From NCBI GenBank assembly GCA_020152595.1, contig JAIGNY010003193.1, positions 350,001 to 414,000 of the forward strand: a stretch of DNA of 64,000 nt, read 5' to 3'. This DNA comes from Chiridota heheva (Eukaryota; Echinodermata; Holothuroidea; Apodida; Chiridotidae). Below are positions 10,941 to 23,883 of this stretch, piece by piece. Position 1 is the first letter of the stretch; each line of letters begins with the position of its first letter. The notes beneath the pieces were generated by a model that saw only the letters and a list, made by a program, of their open reading frames with translations, was not told the origin of the DNA and did not search any database. The position numbers were made by a program, and so were the translations under genes.

Positions 10941-13270
10941 GCTGTATGTTATCCTTCCAAACTCACCTATAAACTTCTGGTAAAGGCACCAGTAAAGGCA
11001 TCGGTAAAGCAAGATATTTCAAATAACTGCTGTAGGCAATGGATATATCATTTAAGAGTTACATGTTAATGTAACTTTAAGTTTCGTGAAAAAGAAAATG
11101 GTACTACACAGAAGAAAATGGTTCCATTTGATTATTCAGTGATTTTCAACATCCAGGACTCCTTGTCGGTTAAAACATACTATGATTTGTGCACAAGTGA
11201 GCACCATGCAAATAGCCTACATACACACGATACATATTTCAAACTTCAAAACGATCTTTTTATGATATTTCCTCCAAATTTGCAACAAGTTCCTGCAAAA
11301 ATATGGAAGCCTACATAGAGATTTAGGCCTCTAAAGGTGATCGCTTTTACACTGGCTGAAATGGTAAACAGCTTTATTTTCACCGACAAACTGGTTGTTT
11401 CGATTTACGAGTGTTATCATGACATCATGTTGTCATCATCCCGAATAAACTTAATAGCCATTAGTGATAGGCTGCATAGTGCCTCAAATTCTGTTGATTT
11501 TGTATTTTTACTTTAAAACTAGCACATTGCAGGTCATAAAACTAAACTAAAATCAAAATAATTTCATTAACAATAACAATCAATTTCCTCAACAAAAAAA
11601 AAAAACTTTCCTCCTTTGGTGCAAAATCAAAATATATTTTGGAATTATTGTAGGCCTAATAAAGAAGTCTTTATCATTTAGAGGAATACAAATTAGAAGT
11701 GTTCTGTTGAAGCGGGCAGTTTTCAATTTTTATTCGATTGCATAGGTTTTGCTAGCTAACGAGTAACGGTAGTATTAATATTGGTCATTATAAATTTTAG
11801 TGTAACTGGTTAGTTCAAAATTAGCATGTGATTTTTTCGGCCTATTTTCGAAGGAATTATCCTCCAAAAAGAATTATCTTTAATATAAAAACTGTAATTT
11901 TATTTAATACTTACCTACTCACAGTTATTATTGTTTGGTAAAGGAAGTGAAAATTAGGAGTCGCTGTTAAAACGCTAAATTTGGTACAGACTGGCAGAAC
12001 TTTGATTGGTCACACTGGTTGTGGTAGCACAGAGTTAATTAAGCAAGCCTAGCCTATTTACCCTGCACTGCCAGCCCAAAATGAGAACCCAGAGAAAAGG
12101 CTGAATAAAAATATTTTCGAGAGGTACAAGAAGCTGAAAAGTTTAAAATTTTAAAAAGTAGAGAAGAGATAGATTTTGACCATAGATATCCGAGCTTGAC
12201 AAGATCTGTATCAGAAAAAAAGTTTCGTGGGGAGCTATTTATTTGACAGCCTAAACACAGGGCCAACACCTAGGTCAACCCCTATTGAATATATCATAAT
12301 CCGAAAGATATTAGATGGTACTTCTCAAAAGACATTGCAAATATTGGAGAAACTTCCCCATTCTGAACAAAAAAAGAACTGAAACGTGACCATTTCTTTA
12401 TAGGTTTCTAAAGGGAAATACTTAGTTCTGTGCTACCTATAGCCTAGGCTGACAGAAGTATTGAAATCCTAGCTAGTTTTAAACACTGTCAGTCTGCGTG
12501 TAAAGATATTAAAGGAGACATGCAGTTTAAAATAAACTTTTATTTTATATAATAGAACTGAAAATAACAAATGTACTGATCAAGTTTCATAACTCCCAAA
12601 GCAATCTAACACATTTTTTTGTATTTATTAAATACTTTAATACTGTAATATAAGCTGCCATTTTGATTTCAAAACATGCAGATTATGTTATCTGCCCTGC
12701 AGGATGTTGGAATGCTTTGTATTTTTATGTAATTTACCTCAAGTTTTCCAATTTATGAAAAAATAATTTTTGTAAGGGTTAACCACCGTTAAGGATTTTT
12801 TTGTGTACAGCAATATTATCAAAACATGCTGTTAAAACTTTGTAACATCATTTGGAATAAAAACTTTAATCACATTTATAAATAAATACATTATAGGCCT
12901 AATCTTTGTCCTGGTTGGGGAAAATATGTCATCATGCACAATATTTTAATACAGAATTGAACAAAATGGCAGCCTGCATGTGTCGATTTTAAACATTAAT
13001 AACTTGAGATAGGAATGAAATTTTGACTTGCTGTGTGTGGCAGTTGGTTAAATTGTTTATCCTCCATCACATGAAATAATGATTGTATCAGACTGTATGT
13101 CTTCTTTAAACGATTGCCTCAGTAATTCAGTTTAATCATGATTTAGGCCAGACACGTCAGACCCTACTGATTGTCAGACACAGGTCAACAGTGTTTAAAC
13201 ATCGGTGGTGTTTTAGTTTTACGACCGACATTTGGAATAAAACTACAGGTTTGTCAAATCTTCGTTGTGG
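10941..13270. other. Unassigned AT-rich stretch
   Basis: No exon with convincing coding character or splice context; short open frames at 11118 and 12054 show no motif. It contains a short relative of the 11-bp GTAA array at 10976-11010. Confidence 0.4.
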
Positions 13271-13297
13271 TTATTCGCAGGGCAGCCCTGCGAATAA
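13271..13297. repeat. Perfect 27-bp palindrome
   Basis: Arms of 13 bp (TTATTCGCAGGGC and its exact inverse) around a single A. The same CCCTGCGAATAA word recurs in a tandem set at 15109-15213, on the far side of the LINE debris. Confidence 0.85.
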
Positions 13298-13739
13298 TTT
13301 GCCAGCTCTTGCCATGGACTTGTGCTGTCGTGGCCTTGCACAGACTGTGTTGCAGGGTTAGGCTAATATAGTAATAAATAAGAACCTGAGAAATCAGTTG
13401 TCAGTGGCGTAGCCAACATTAACAAAGTGAGGGGGTCCTAGAAGGTCCTAAACCCCTCCTCCTGTGTGGGCCCCCTATTCTCGGGGTAAATTCCCCACAC
13501 ATCAGTGGGCCTGCTGACATTATCTACCAAGGGGACGTGGGGTATTTCCCCGTTTTTCTATGCAAACTTCAAAGCACAACATTTCCTGGGACAGTGCAGG
13601 GTGCAACTTGGAAAGGGGAGGTGCTCAACACTGTTCGGAAAAAGAAGAAGTTATGGCATTGTTATAATCCCTAGGTAAGTCATTTCAAAGGGTTTAATAA
13701 CTTTAAGACAGATTTTACTAAAGTGCTTTTTAAAAAACG

Positions 13740-14112
13740 TTTGTCGAAAAGATTATGTTTGCTTCTTAAGTGAGCAAAAAAACCAAGGTTATTGATTCCT
13801 TCAGGGTAATGTTAATGATGGTGTTACTATCAATAGTGGTAAGGATATGGCTGAGGTTTTGAATAACTACTTTGTATCTGTTTTTACTAAGGAGTCCCAT
13901 GTTAATGATGCTGTGAGTACAGTATCTTAGTGTGCACGTTCCAGTATTCATTAAGGATGTTGATTTTTCAGTTGATATTGTGTCTGAGATAACATCCTGC
14001 TGTTTTACGTGAGTGTTCTGATGTTTTTCTGTTCCCCTGAGTATTTATCTTCAAAGTACTTTGATGTTGGTGTTGTTCCTAGTGATTTAAGAATTGCAAG
14101 AATATATCCAAC
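13740..14112 (+). mobile_element. LINE fragment, pre-RT region, plus strand
   Basis: Broken frames read 'DMAEVLNNYFVSVFT', 'DVDFSVDIVSEI', 'PAVLRECSDVF' and 'VVPSDLRIARIYP'. These are the usual blocks just upstream of RT in CR1/Rex-like LINEs. Stops and deletions are present. Confidence 0.75.
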
Positions 14113-14149
14113 TGGCACACTTTCCCTCCACCCCAAGCGCCCTTGTTTT

Positions 14150-14726
14150 CATCATTAGCCTGCCCAATGGAACCTAATTAAATGCTATTTGGAAATCTAA
14201 ATACTGTACAGTAGATAACATCCACATTATGACCAGAATCAACTAGTTTAGTAATATTATGAAGAAACTCCAATAAATTAGAAACTCAAGACCTCTTAGG
14301 TAAGAACCAATGTTGGGACAAATTCAACAAACCATTAACCAGTAAATGATATAGTACAACATCCTTAACAATGGACTCCATGACCTTGCACACAACACTA
14401 GTAAGACTCACTGGCTTATAGTTACAAGGCAAACTGTGCTCACCATTTTAAAAATAGAAATGACATTAGCAATTCTCCAATCACTAGGATTAACAACAAC
14501 ATCAAAGCACTTTGAAAAAATAATACTGAGGAGATGGAACAGAAAGAACATCAGAACACTCATGTAAGACAGAAGGATGTATACCATCTGGACTGGGTGC
14601 TTTATTTGAGTTCAAACCCTTCAACTTCTTAGACACAACATCAACTGAAAAATCAACATTCTTAATAGATACTGGAGAGTGCACACTTTCTGGAGAGTGA
14701 TCACGTTTGAATTGAGGAGAGTTCAT
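14150..14726 (-). mobile_element. LINE fragment, pre-RT to RT, minus strand
   Basis: The minus frame 14726-14502 reads 'NVDFSVDVVSKKLKGLNSNK' and 'APSPDGIHPSVLHECSDVL'. Further left come 'DWRIANVISIFK' and 'NYKPVSLTSVV', the opening RT blocks. Same family as its two plus-strand neighbours but inverted. Confidence 0.8.
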
Positions 14727-14734
14727 GGCGATAT

Positions 14735-15085
14735 GATTTAGGTTTTTAAATTCTTATCTGGTAATGATGCTTTGACTTCCTGTAATTTCTTGCATGTTTC
14801 AGCTAATCCTCATGTGACATGGTAACAGTTTAAAATTGACCAAAGAGTCCCATGGATAGATATTCAGCGTTTTAGCTTTTCACAAAGAGTTGTTAATGAG
14901 AGGAATGGTTTGCCTGAGTGGGTAGTTAGCTCCAATTCTGTTTACAATTTCAAAGTCAACATTGATAATTAGTTCTTTACTAACTCTGGGCATCTTTGAT
15001 TTTTATTTTTTTTTTGTGGTGATGGTGGTATTAGTTTGGGCTTTTTATGGGGTGATTCACACTTCTTAGCCCGTCATCTCTTATG
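14735..15085 (+). mobile_element. LINE fragment, C-terminal end and 3' tail, plus strand
   Basis: Reads 'RFSFSQRVVNERNGLPEWVV' followed by 'SVYNFKVNID', the typical C-terminus of CR1/Rex-like LINE ORFs, then a T-rich 3' tail. A related tail occurs at 45311-45430. Confidence 0.7.
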
Positions 15086-15108
15086 TTATGTTATGTGATG
15101 TTTACTGC

Positions 15109-15213
15109 CCTGCGAATAAGAAGTACGTGTGATACAAATTTTGCAGGGCTTCTCTGCGAATAAAACATACTGTACGTGTAATGCAATTGGCAGGACTATC
15201 CTGCGAATAAGCC
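15109..15213 (+). repeat. Three-copy ~45-bp repeat with CTGCGAATAA
   Basis: CTGCGAATAA recurs three times at a spacing of about 45 bp, with ACGTGTGATAC/ACGTGTAATGC and GCAGG between. It shares its core word with the palindrome at 13271-13297. Confidence 0.6.
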
Positions 15214-16300
15214 CCACCTAATTCTATAGACCTACAGTACATGTACACTGACCTAATCCAAAAGTTGTTTACCATCCGGGAACTTTACAAGTGCTGGCAA
15301 ATTGGTAGGCACAGTGTGCGAAAACTGTACATACGCGCGTAAACTATCCATATTGTGCTCGATTGCTTATCAGTAACATCAATGTTAAATGGTTATCTTG
15401 ACCCATTTGATAATTAATTTTGCACAAAACGCTTGAATTTAGTTAATAATTTCTAAGCAGAATAGTTAGTGGGGATTAATCCACACGGTTGTGATTTTCA
15501 ACTGAAAATGTTTTTTTGCATGTAAACAAAGTTCCAATTTGCACAAGTTTTTCAACCAAGGCCCGTATTGTTAGCGTTCATGCATACAAATTTGGATTTG
15601 ATTAATTGGGTATTAATTGCTAGGAAAACTCTTTTGGCGAGTGTAATCCAAGTGTTGGGCCTAAATCAACACTTTAATCAAATTTTGTCAAACTCAAAAG
15701 ATATAAGCCGTTAATCCAAGTAGGATTAGAATCGGTAAAAAAATAAAAAAATAACTGCAAATATGATTTATATTTTCAGTCATTAACATTATAGTCAGAT
15801 AACATGATCTGACTATAGTATATGCTATGGCTGCTACATGGCTGCTACATGAATACACAGTCAGAAAACGTTATATACAGTACCTTATAACATTGAAACT
15901 ATTGCATTGGCTTATCATAGATGCGTAGATAAATTTCAACTAAGTGCTAGAAAAACTAGGCCTTTCCACGACAATTGCAGGTCAACTTTTGACAATGCCT
16001 TTTATCGTCATGGATCACTTTTACGTCATGCAAAATAAATAGATATATGCAATGGTACTATATTGAGACGTTCACTTACGTTTTGTGCATGAGTTTGATA
16101 AAGAAAACTGGAAAGTTGCATTTTGTGCGAGAGCCTTCGCTACTTACTTAGTTTCAAACAGCACCTTGGATGGCCATGGATGTATATAATTAGTTGAAAA
16201 GTTGTCGAACAGATCTGACGGTGAAGTCAACGTGTGTATAGCTTTAAATCGAACACTGCGTTCATTTACTGACGAATATTTGCAAAACAACAGTGCCAGC
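15214..16300. other. Unassigned left flank of the satellite
   Basis: AT-rich, no gene seen. A segment at about 15806-15850 is an imperfect inverse of 20985-21036, so the large satellite sits between weak inverted repeats. Confidence 0.4.
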
Positions 16301-19300
16301 ACTCTCTGGTGATGCGCGCACTCTCTGGTGATGCGCGCACTCTCTGGTGATGCGCGCACTCTCTGGTGATGCGCGACTCTCTGGTGATGCGCGCGACTCT
16401 CTGGTGATGCGCGCGACTCTCTGGTGATGCGCGACTCTCTGGTGATGCGCGCACTCTCTGGTGATGCGCGCACTCTCTGGTGATCGCGACTCTCTGGTGA
16501 TGCGCGCACTCTGGTGATGCGCGCACTCTCTGGTGATGCGCGACTCTCTGGTGATGCGCACTCTCTGGTGATGCGCGCACTCTCTGGTGATGCGCGCACT
16601 CTCTGGTGATCGCGCACTCTCTGGTGATGCGCGCACTCTCTGGTGATGCGCGCGACTCTCTGGTGATCGCGACTCTCTGGTGATCGCGCACTCTCTGGTG
16701 AACTCTCTGGTGATGCGCGCACTCTCTGGTGATCGACTCTGGTGATGCGCGCACTCTCTGGTGATGCGCGCACTCTCTGGTGATGCGCGACTCTCTGGTG
16801 ATGCCGCGACTCTCTGGGATGATGCGCGCACTCTCTGGTGATGCGCGCACTCTCTGGTGATCGCGACTCTCTGGTGATGCGCGACTCTCTGGTGATGCGC
16901 GCACTCTCTGGTGATGCGCGACTCTCTGGTGATGCGCGCACTCTCTGGTGATGCGCGCACTCTCTGGTGATCGCGCACTCTCTGGTGATCGCGCACTCTC
17001 TGGTGATGCGCGCACTCTCTGGTGATGCGCGCGACTCTCTGGTGATCGCGCGACTCTCTGGTGATGCGCGCACTCTCTGGTGATGCGCGCACTCTCTGGT
17101 GATGCGCACTCTGGTGATGCGCGACTCTCTGGTGATGCGCGCGCACTCTCTGGTGATCGCGCACTCTCTGGTGATGCGCGCGCACTCTCTGGTGATCGCG
17201 CGCACTCTCTGGTGATGCGCACTCTCTGGTGATGCGCGCGACTCTCTGGTGATCGCGACTCTCTGGTGCGCGCACTCTCTGGTGATGCGCGCACTCTCTG
17301 GTGATGCGCGCGACTCTCTGGTGATGCGCCGCACTCTCTGGTGATGCGCGACTCTGGTGATGCGCGTGACTCTCTGGTGATGCGCCACTCTCTGGTGATG
17401 CGCCGACTCTCTGGTGATGCGCAGACTCTCTGGTGATGCGCGCACTCTCTGGTGATGCGCGCGACTCTCTGGTGATGCGCGTGACTCTCTGGTGATGCGC
17501 GACTCTCTGGTGATGCGCCGCGACTCTCTGGTGATGCGCGACTCTCTGGTGATGCGCGCACTCTCTGGTGATGCGCGACTCTCTGGTGATGCGCGACTCT
17601 CTGGTGATGCGCGCACTCTCTGGTGATGCGCGCACTCTCTGGTGATGCGCGCACTCTCTGGTGATGCGCGCACTCTCTGGTGATGCGCGCACTCTCTGGT
17701 GATGCGCGCACTCTCTGGTGATGCGCGCACTCTCTGGTGACTCTCTGGTGATCGCAGCGACTCTCTGGTGATCGCGCGCACTCTCTGGTGATGCGCGCAC
17801 TCTCTGGTGATCGCGCGACTCTCTGGTGATCGCGCGACTCTCTGGTGATCGCGCACTCTCTGGTGATGCGCGCACTCTCTCTGGTGATGCGGCGCACTCT
17901 CTGGTGATCGCGCGACTCTCTGGTGATGCGCACTCTCTGGTGATCTTGGCGCACTCTCTGGTGATCTGCGCACACTCTCTGGTGATGCGCGCACTCTCTG
18001 GTGATCGCGCACTCTCTGGTGATGCGCACTCTCTGGTGATCGCGCACTCTCTGGTGATGCGCGCACTCTCTGGTGATGCGCGCACTCTCTGGTGATGTCT
18101 GCGCACTCTCTGGTGATCGCGCACTCTCTGGTGATCAGCGCACTCTCTGGTGATCTTGCGCGCACTCTCTGGTGATCGCGCACTCTCTGGTGATCGCGCA
18201 CTCTCTGGTGATGCGCGCACTCTCTGGTGATGCGCGCACTCTCTGGTGATGCGCGCACTCTCTGGTGATGCGCGCACTCTCTGGTGATGCGCGCACTCTC
18301 TGGTGATGCGCGCACTCTCTGGTGATGCGCGCACTCTCTGGTGATGCGCGCACTCTCTGGTGATGCAGCGCACTCTCTGGTGATCGCGCACTCTCTGGTG
18401 ATGCGCCGCGACTCTCTGGTGATCGCGCACTCTCTGGTGATCGCGCGACTCTCTGGTGATCGCGCACTCTCTGGTGATGCGCGCACTCTCTGGTGATGCG
18501 CGCACTCTCTGGTGATGCGCGCGACTCTCTGGTGATGCGCGCACTCTCTGGTGACTCTCTGGTGCGCGCGCACTCTCTGGTGATGCGCGCACTCTCTGGT
18601 GATCGCGCACTCTCTGGTGATGCGCGCACTCTCTGGTGACTCTCTGGTGATCGCGCGCACTCTCTGGTGATGCGCACTCTCTGGTGATGCGCGCACTCTC
18701 TGGTGATGCGCGACTCTCTGGTGATCGCGCACTCTCTGGTGATCGCGCGCACTCTCTGGTGATGCGCGCACTCTCTGGTGATCGCGCGCACTCTCTGGTG
18801 ATGCGCGACTCTCTGGTGATCGCGCGACTCTCTGGTGATGCGCGCACTCTCTGGTGATCGCGCACTCTCTGGTGATGGCGCACTCTCTGGTGATCGCGCG
18901 ACTCTCTGGTGATGCGCGTACTCTCTGGTGATCGCGCACTCTCTGGTGATCGCGCACTCTCTGGTGATCGCGCGCACTCTCTGGTGATCTGCGACTCTCT
19001 GGTGATCGCGCACTCTCTGGTGATGCGCGCACTCTCTGGTGATCGCGCACTCTCTGGTGATGCGCGCACTCTCTGGTGATCGCCGCGCACTCTCTGGTGA
19101 TCGCGCACTCTCTGGTGATCTGCGCACTCTCTGGTGATCGCGCGCACTCTCTGGTGATCGGCGCACTCTCTGGTGATCGCGCACTCTCTGGTGATCGCGC
19201 GCACTCTCTGGTGATCGCGCGCACTCTCTGGTGATGCGCACTCTCTGGTGATCGCGACTCTCTGGTGATCGCGACTCTCTGGTGATCGCGCGCACTCTCT

Positions 19301-20008
19301 GGTGATCGCGCACTCTCTGGTGATCTGCGCACTCTCTGGTGATCGCGCACTCTCTGGTGCGCGCACTCTCTGGTGATCGCGCGCGCACTCTCTGGTGATC
19401 GCGCACTCTCTGGTGATGCGCGCACTCTCTGGTGATGCGCGCACTCTCTGGTGATGCGCGCACTCTCTGGTGATGCGCGCACTCTCTGGTGATGCGCGCA
19501 CTCTCTGGGTGATCTGGTGATGCGCGCACTCTCTGGTGATGACTCTCTGGTGATGCGCGCACTCTCTGGTGATGCGCGCACTCTCTGGTGATGCGCGACT
19601 CTCTGGTGTGCGCACTCTCTGGTGATGCGCGCACTCTCTGGTGATGCGCGCACTCTCTGGTGATCGCGCACTCTCTGGTGATGCGCGACTCTCTGGTGAT
19701 GCGCGCGACTCTCTGGTGATGCGCGACTCTCTGGTGATCGCGACTCTCTGGTGATGCGCGCAAGACTCTCTGGTGATCGCGCACTCTCTGGTGATGCGCG
19801 CACTCTCTGGTGATGCGCGCACTCTGGTGATGCGCGCACTCTCTGGTGATGCGCGCACTCTCGGTGATCGCGACTCTCCGGTGATGCGCGCACTCTCCGG
19901 TGATGCGCGCACTCTCCGGTGATGCGCGCACTCTCCGGTGATGCGCGCACTCTCCGGTGATGCGCGCACTCTCCGGTGATGCGCGCACTCTCCGGTGATG
20001 CGCGCACT
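16301..20008. repeat. 3.7-kb CpG-rich satellite, ~19-bp unit, about 200 copies
   Basis: The core is CTCTCTGGTGAT followed by a spacer of about 4-9 bases drawn from GCGCGCA, CGCGCA, GCGCGA and similar; the commonest unit is ACTCTCTGGTGATGCGCGC. The last eight or so units at the right (about 19873-20000) carry CTCTCCGG instead of CTCTCTGG. The unit has no stop codon on the minus strand in any frame, so open frames of up to 1292 codons appear there; they are products of the repeat, as the protein would be a frame-shuffled RITRECAHHQRV/SPESA string. The GCGCGC spacers give many CpG sites and Z-DNA potential. Confidence 0.97.
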
Positions 20009-23000
20009 AATTGTGTGCGCATTTTCTAAAGTGAGGGATTTGCGAAGTAATTGGAATGTCATTTCATCCGTAATTTAGATGTTTTTTACATACAAAATGT
20101 TCATCATTTCATTTGTAACTTAGTTTGAAAGATACTTTAAAGTTTCAAGACCCTAATGAAATCAAAATCATAGCTCCCTTTTTTTTTAGTTTTGAGAAGG
20201 GTTTTCATTTCATGATTATGTTATTTGTTGTTGTCTGAGTGGTTTTCAACGTTAGGAGTGTATTGTGCATTGTCTCGCTAAGTATGCAAGTATTGCCTTG
20301 CAACTAGTGCCCTACTGAGTAAGGTGTTCATCTCACTTGTAACATTAGGCCTAATGTTAGGCCTACACTGTACTTACTAATTTGAACCATAAACACACTG
20401 AAGACACACTGAAGGTTCTTTTAACACAATTTTGAATGGTATACATGTAAGATCATACCTATATAGGATGGCCATAAATTGTAGATATAAATACCAAGAA
20501 TTGTTCTACCTTTTAAAAAGTTTTATATGCATGCTAGGCTACATGAAGGGAATGGTTTTTAAGGCACTGACACAATGCTAAAGTGATCATTTGAATGACT
20601 GCAAATACCTGCTGATGTATTCACCAAGTTCATACAATTCTTTAATATCACAGTATATCACCACCAAAAGTACATTAAACTTCAAGTTTTATGAGGAGAT
20701 AAGATTAAAATGAAGTACTGTATGTTAATATTATACTCACACAGTACTATCATCAAAACTTAGAAAGTGAACATCTTCTTTAGATGTCTCAGATTTTATC
20801 GTATATTGTAATGTATGGTTTGTTACTTTTGCTGTATTTCTTTTTTAAAGCCAATTCTATTACTGATGTGTGATTTTATATTTGCTATTATATCTTTCAA
20901 CAAAGTCTCACCTTAACTAGTGAGATAAACACCGCACTGAGTAGGCACTACTGTACTTGCACGGCAATACTTATATATTCTTGTATATAGCAGCCATGAG
21001 CATGTAGTGGCTATGGCATATACTACAGTCAGATGAAGTTATTTCACTACACCTTAATCAGCTTTCAGCTAAATGATATGAATGAAAAAAAAACATGGTC
21101 TATTTTTCACATCATAAGATCATTTTCTCAGAATATGCATGATCATCCAAATGTGATTTTTCTTAATGCTTGAATTAGGCCTAAGTTACCTGTTATGCAA
21201 TTTGATATAGTGGATGTGTGCATACACTTTTGTGTGTCAAATTAGAGTGTATGAAATGTGTATTAATACATATAAATATTGCATCTATGCATACTTTTCT
21301 TTTGCCTACAGTACACTAGTAATTCACTAAATAGGTGAACTTTGTGTATGCTTGAAGACAAAATTTCCATTAAAAAATGTGAAACACTTTCAGGAAAATT
21401 ATTATCTATATACATGTAAGAAGCCAACAATTGAGTTATTAATATTATGTACCTGAGTGCATGTAAAGATCTATCTTCATGGAATATTATCAAATGAGGA
21501 AATCAAGATTTTCCTAAATAACTTTTATAAAACGTTGTGCGATCACTTTTTCTAATAAAGTAACATGAATGTAGGCCTATATAAAATTTCAATGGCAAAT
21601 TTGAAACTTTCACAGGTATACCATCCCTCTTAATATTCACTCGAAGAATTACTAAAAATTGTTTTCAACTTTTCGTCCCATATGATATATAACTTGAACA
21701 ATCAATATTTTGTTTTTAGTTTTTAGGAATGAAATGTGCCCACAATTCTTAATCCTGGCAGAAAATTGTAGAGTTGTTTCCAATGTACAGTAATTGGCAA
21801 AACTACTAGTTTTATTCCTAATGAGACTGACCTTTGCCACACCCATTGCCAATATTTGTATATCATGGGCCTATTCTGACTTACTTGGTCTAACTTGACT
21901 TAAACAGAAAACTAATTACCAATGATCTTATATATGAAAGGATCATCAAGCTCAGTTCAAACATAATTTCTTGCATCCCAAATGTGGTCGGTCAATAAAA
22001 AGTTAAATATGAGCATTTCAGTACTGCTTGTTAGATGAAAGGCTACATGCAGTGTTACAACTTACAAAGGTCAGTTGACAGTCCTAATTTTTAGAGTTAC
22101 AAATAATACAGTGGGCTAGGTACATAAACATATTAGTGAGATAGGTAGGCCTAAATTTGTATTGTAGTTAAAAAATGAGTGGGTACCATGCAAAAAACAA
22201 TGCTTGAGTTAAATCAAGTTTATAACTTAAGTGAAGGGCCGCCAATAATGCAGTACAATATTTGCATTGTGTTGTTTAATCTATTCACTGGGCCAAGTTT
22301 GAATTGAATTGTAATTTGTAGCACGAATATTTATGCTCAAATCACGCAGTGACCAAAACCTTTTAATGTATTAAGCCATATATTTTTCTAACTTTGAGAC
22401 CTAAATACAGTACCTCTGCCCTATCTACAGTAAGTTTTATTCTAATTTCTTGCCTGTGAGCTATTTGTTACTGTTAGTATTAGGTTTGTGTTGAATCTTA
22501 TACCATGCACAAATTGATTACTGTGTATGCCTAGGCCTGTTATTTTTAGGACTTTGAAGAGGAATTTAGTGGAAATCTATAAACGAAATCTACACTTGTT
22601 GTTCTAATGTTACAGTAGGCTTAATTACATGATGAAATAATCTTCCTTATGAGGAATGGTCCATCAATCATTCATGGGTTTTGCACAAAGCTCTCCCAAG
22701 CATATAATGTATATTTATATTTAGGCTCTGCCAAGGACTAATCTGATTCGCATCACTGAACAGCAATTATGTGTCTTGAGCCCAAGTTGAATGACCTATT
22801 GTGTACAGTGTAACAGTAGCTGGTTGCTAACAAGTGAACTGTGAATAGACTATAAAGATGTTGTCAGTTAAGAGGGTATACTGTACATTACCACTGTGTT
22901 GTGTATGGCGTAACAATACCTAGATGCTGGTCAATAAATTGTGAAGAGTCTCTCGGGTTGAATGGTGTGGATTACCTTGATTTTGAGAAAATCAGGGGTG

Positions 23001-23880
23001 TCGGGTCGGAGGGGTCTAAGGGCCATAAATTCTTAATGGAGTAAGACATGTAACTTGTAACGATAAGATTAAGAAGTTCGGCGTTATCGAATATCGACTC
23101 TAACGTTAGCCCCTAGGAAAAAGTTTGCCAACTTTTTTAAGTTAGTCCTATTATCTCGTAAGAATTGATTGAAAAATTGTGGTTTAGGTGCCAAATTATG
23201 CTTCCAGAATAAAATAACAGTTCCTTTTAAATGAAATATGTACGGTTTTTGATAAGTAAAAAAGCATTTCAATAGGCAAAATTTGCCTTGGACCAATCAC
23301 TGAGAGTCTAGTTTAGGCCCTATTTACGTTTTCTGTTGACGCGTTGCATGCATTGTATGATTTGGTTGTTTGCTCTGCACATTGCCTACCAAAATTTGGT
23401 TTGTTTACAAAATTGCCGCCACTTGATGTCATTTTGCGTTTGGTGGAAATATAATATTTTATTGTTTATCTTTGTACATGGTTAGGTTTATCGTCGAATT
23501 GAAAAATATGGGTTGTCTGAAAAAAATGTTTTCAATTATTTACTACAAACAGTGGGAAATGTTGTCAAACTTTTAACATGAGCCTGTTCTGTATCATGTG
23601 CACTCCGACACCCACCTCCCCCTCTCTAGCTAGGCCCTTTACTCCTACACTGAGGCTACAGACTGCAGTACACAAAGTGAATATGACACAGGCCCAGGCT
23701 GACCCAGTTTCTAAGTTGGGCAGTAGCACTTGTAGTAGTCCAAATTCAAATTGAAAGGAACAGCTTTATTAGATTGCTCTGAAATTACAGGACACTGTAG
23801 AAAATATTGTCTGAGTGACAATTGACCTCTCCAATGGAAATAAACCACACCCACCATAGCAAGCAAACCTTAAATCTGCA
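20009..23880. other. Unassigned AT-rich stretch
   Basis: No coding exon recognised on either strand. TAGGCCTA-type palindromic words recur (for example near 20345, 21573, 22148, 22532). Short open frames at 21263, 21652 and 23084 have no motif. Confidence 0.4.
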
Positions 23881-23883
23881 ATC

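Noticed and set aside
13401-13416. CAGTGGCGTAGCC, a possible hAT end
   Set aside because: No matching inverted end or 8-bp duplication was found nearby.
16144-20062. Open frames of 1292, 1266, 617 and 593 codons on the minus strand
   Set aside because: They exist because the satellite unit has no minus-strand stop codon. The translation switches among three repeat peptides wherever spacer length changes, which a selected protein would not do.
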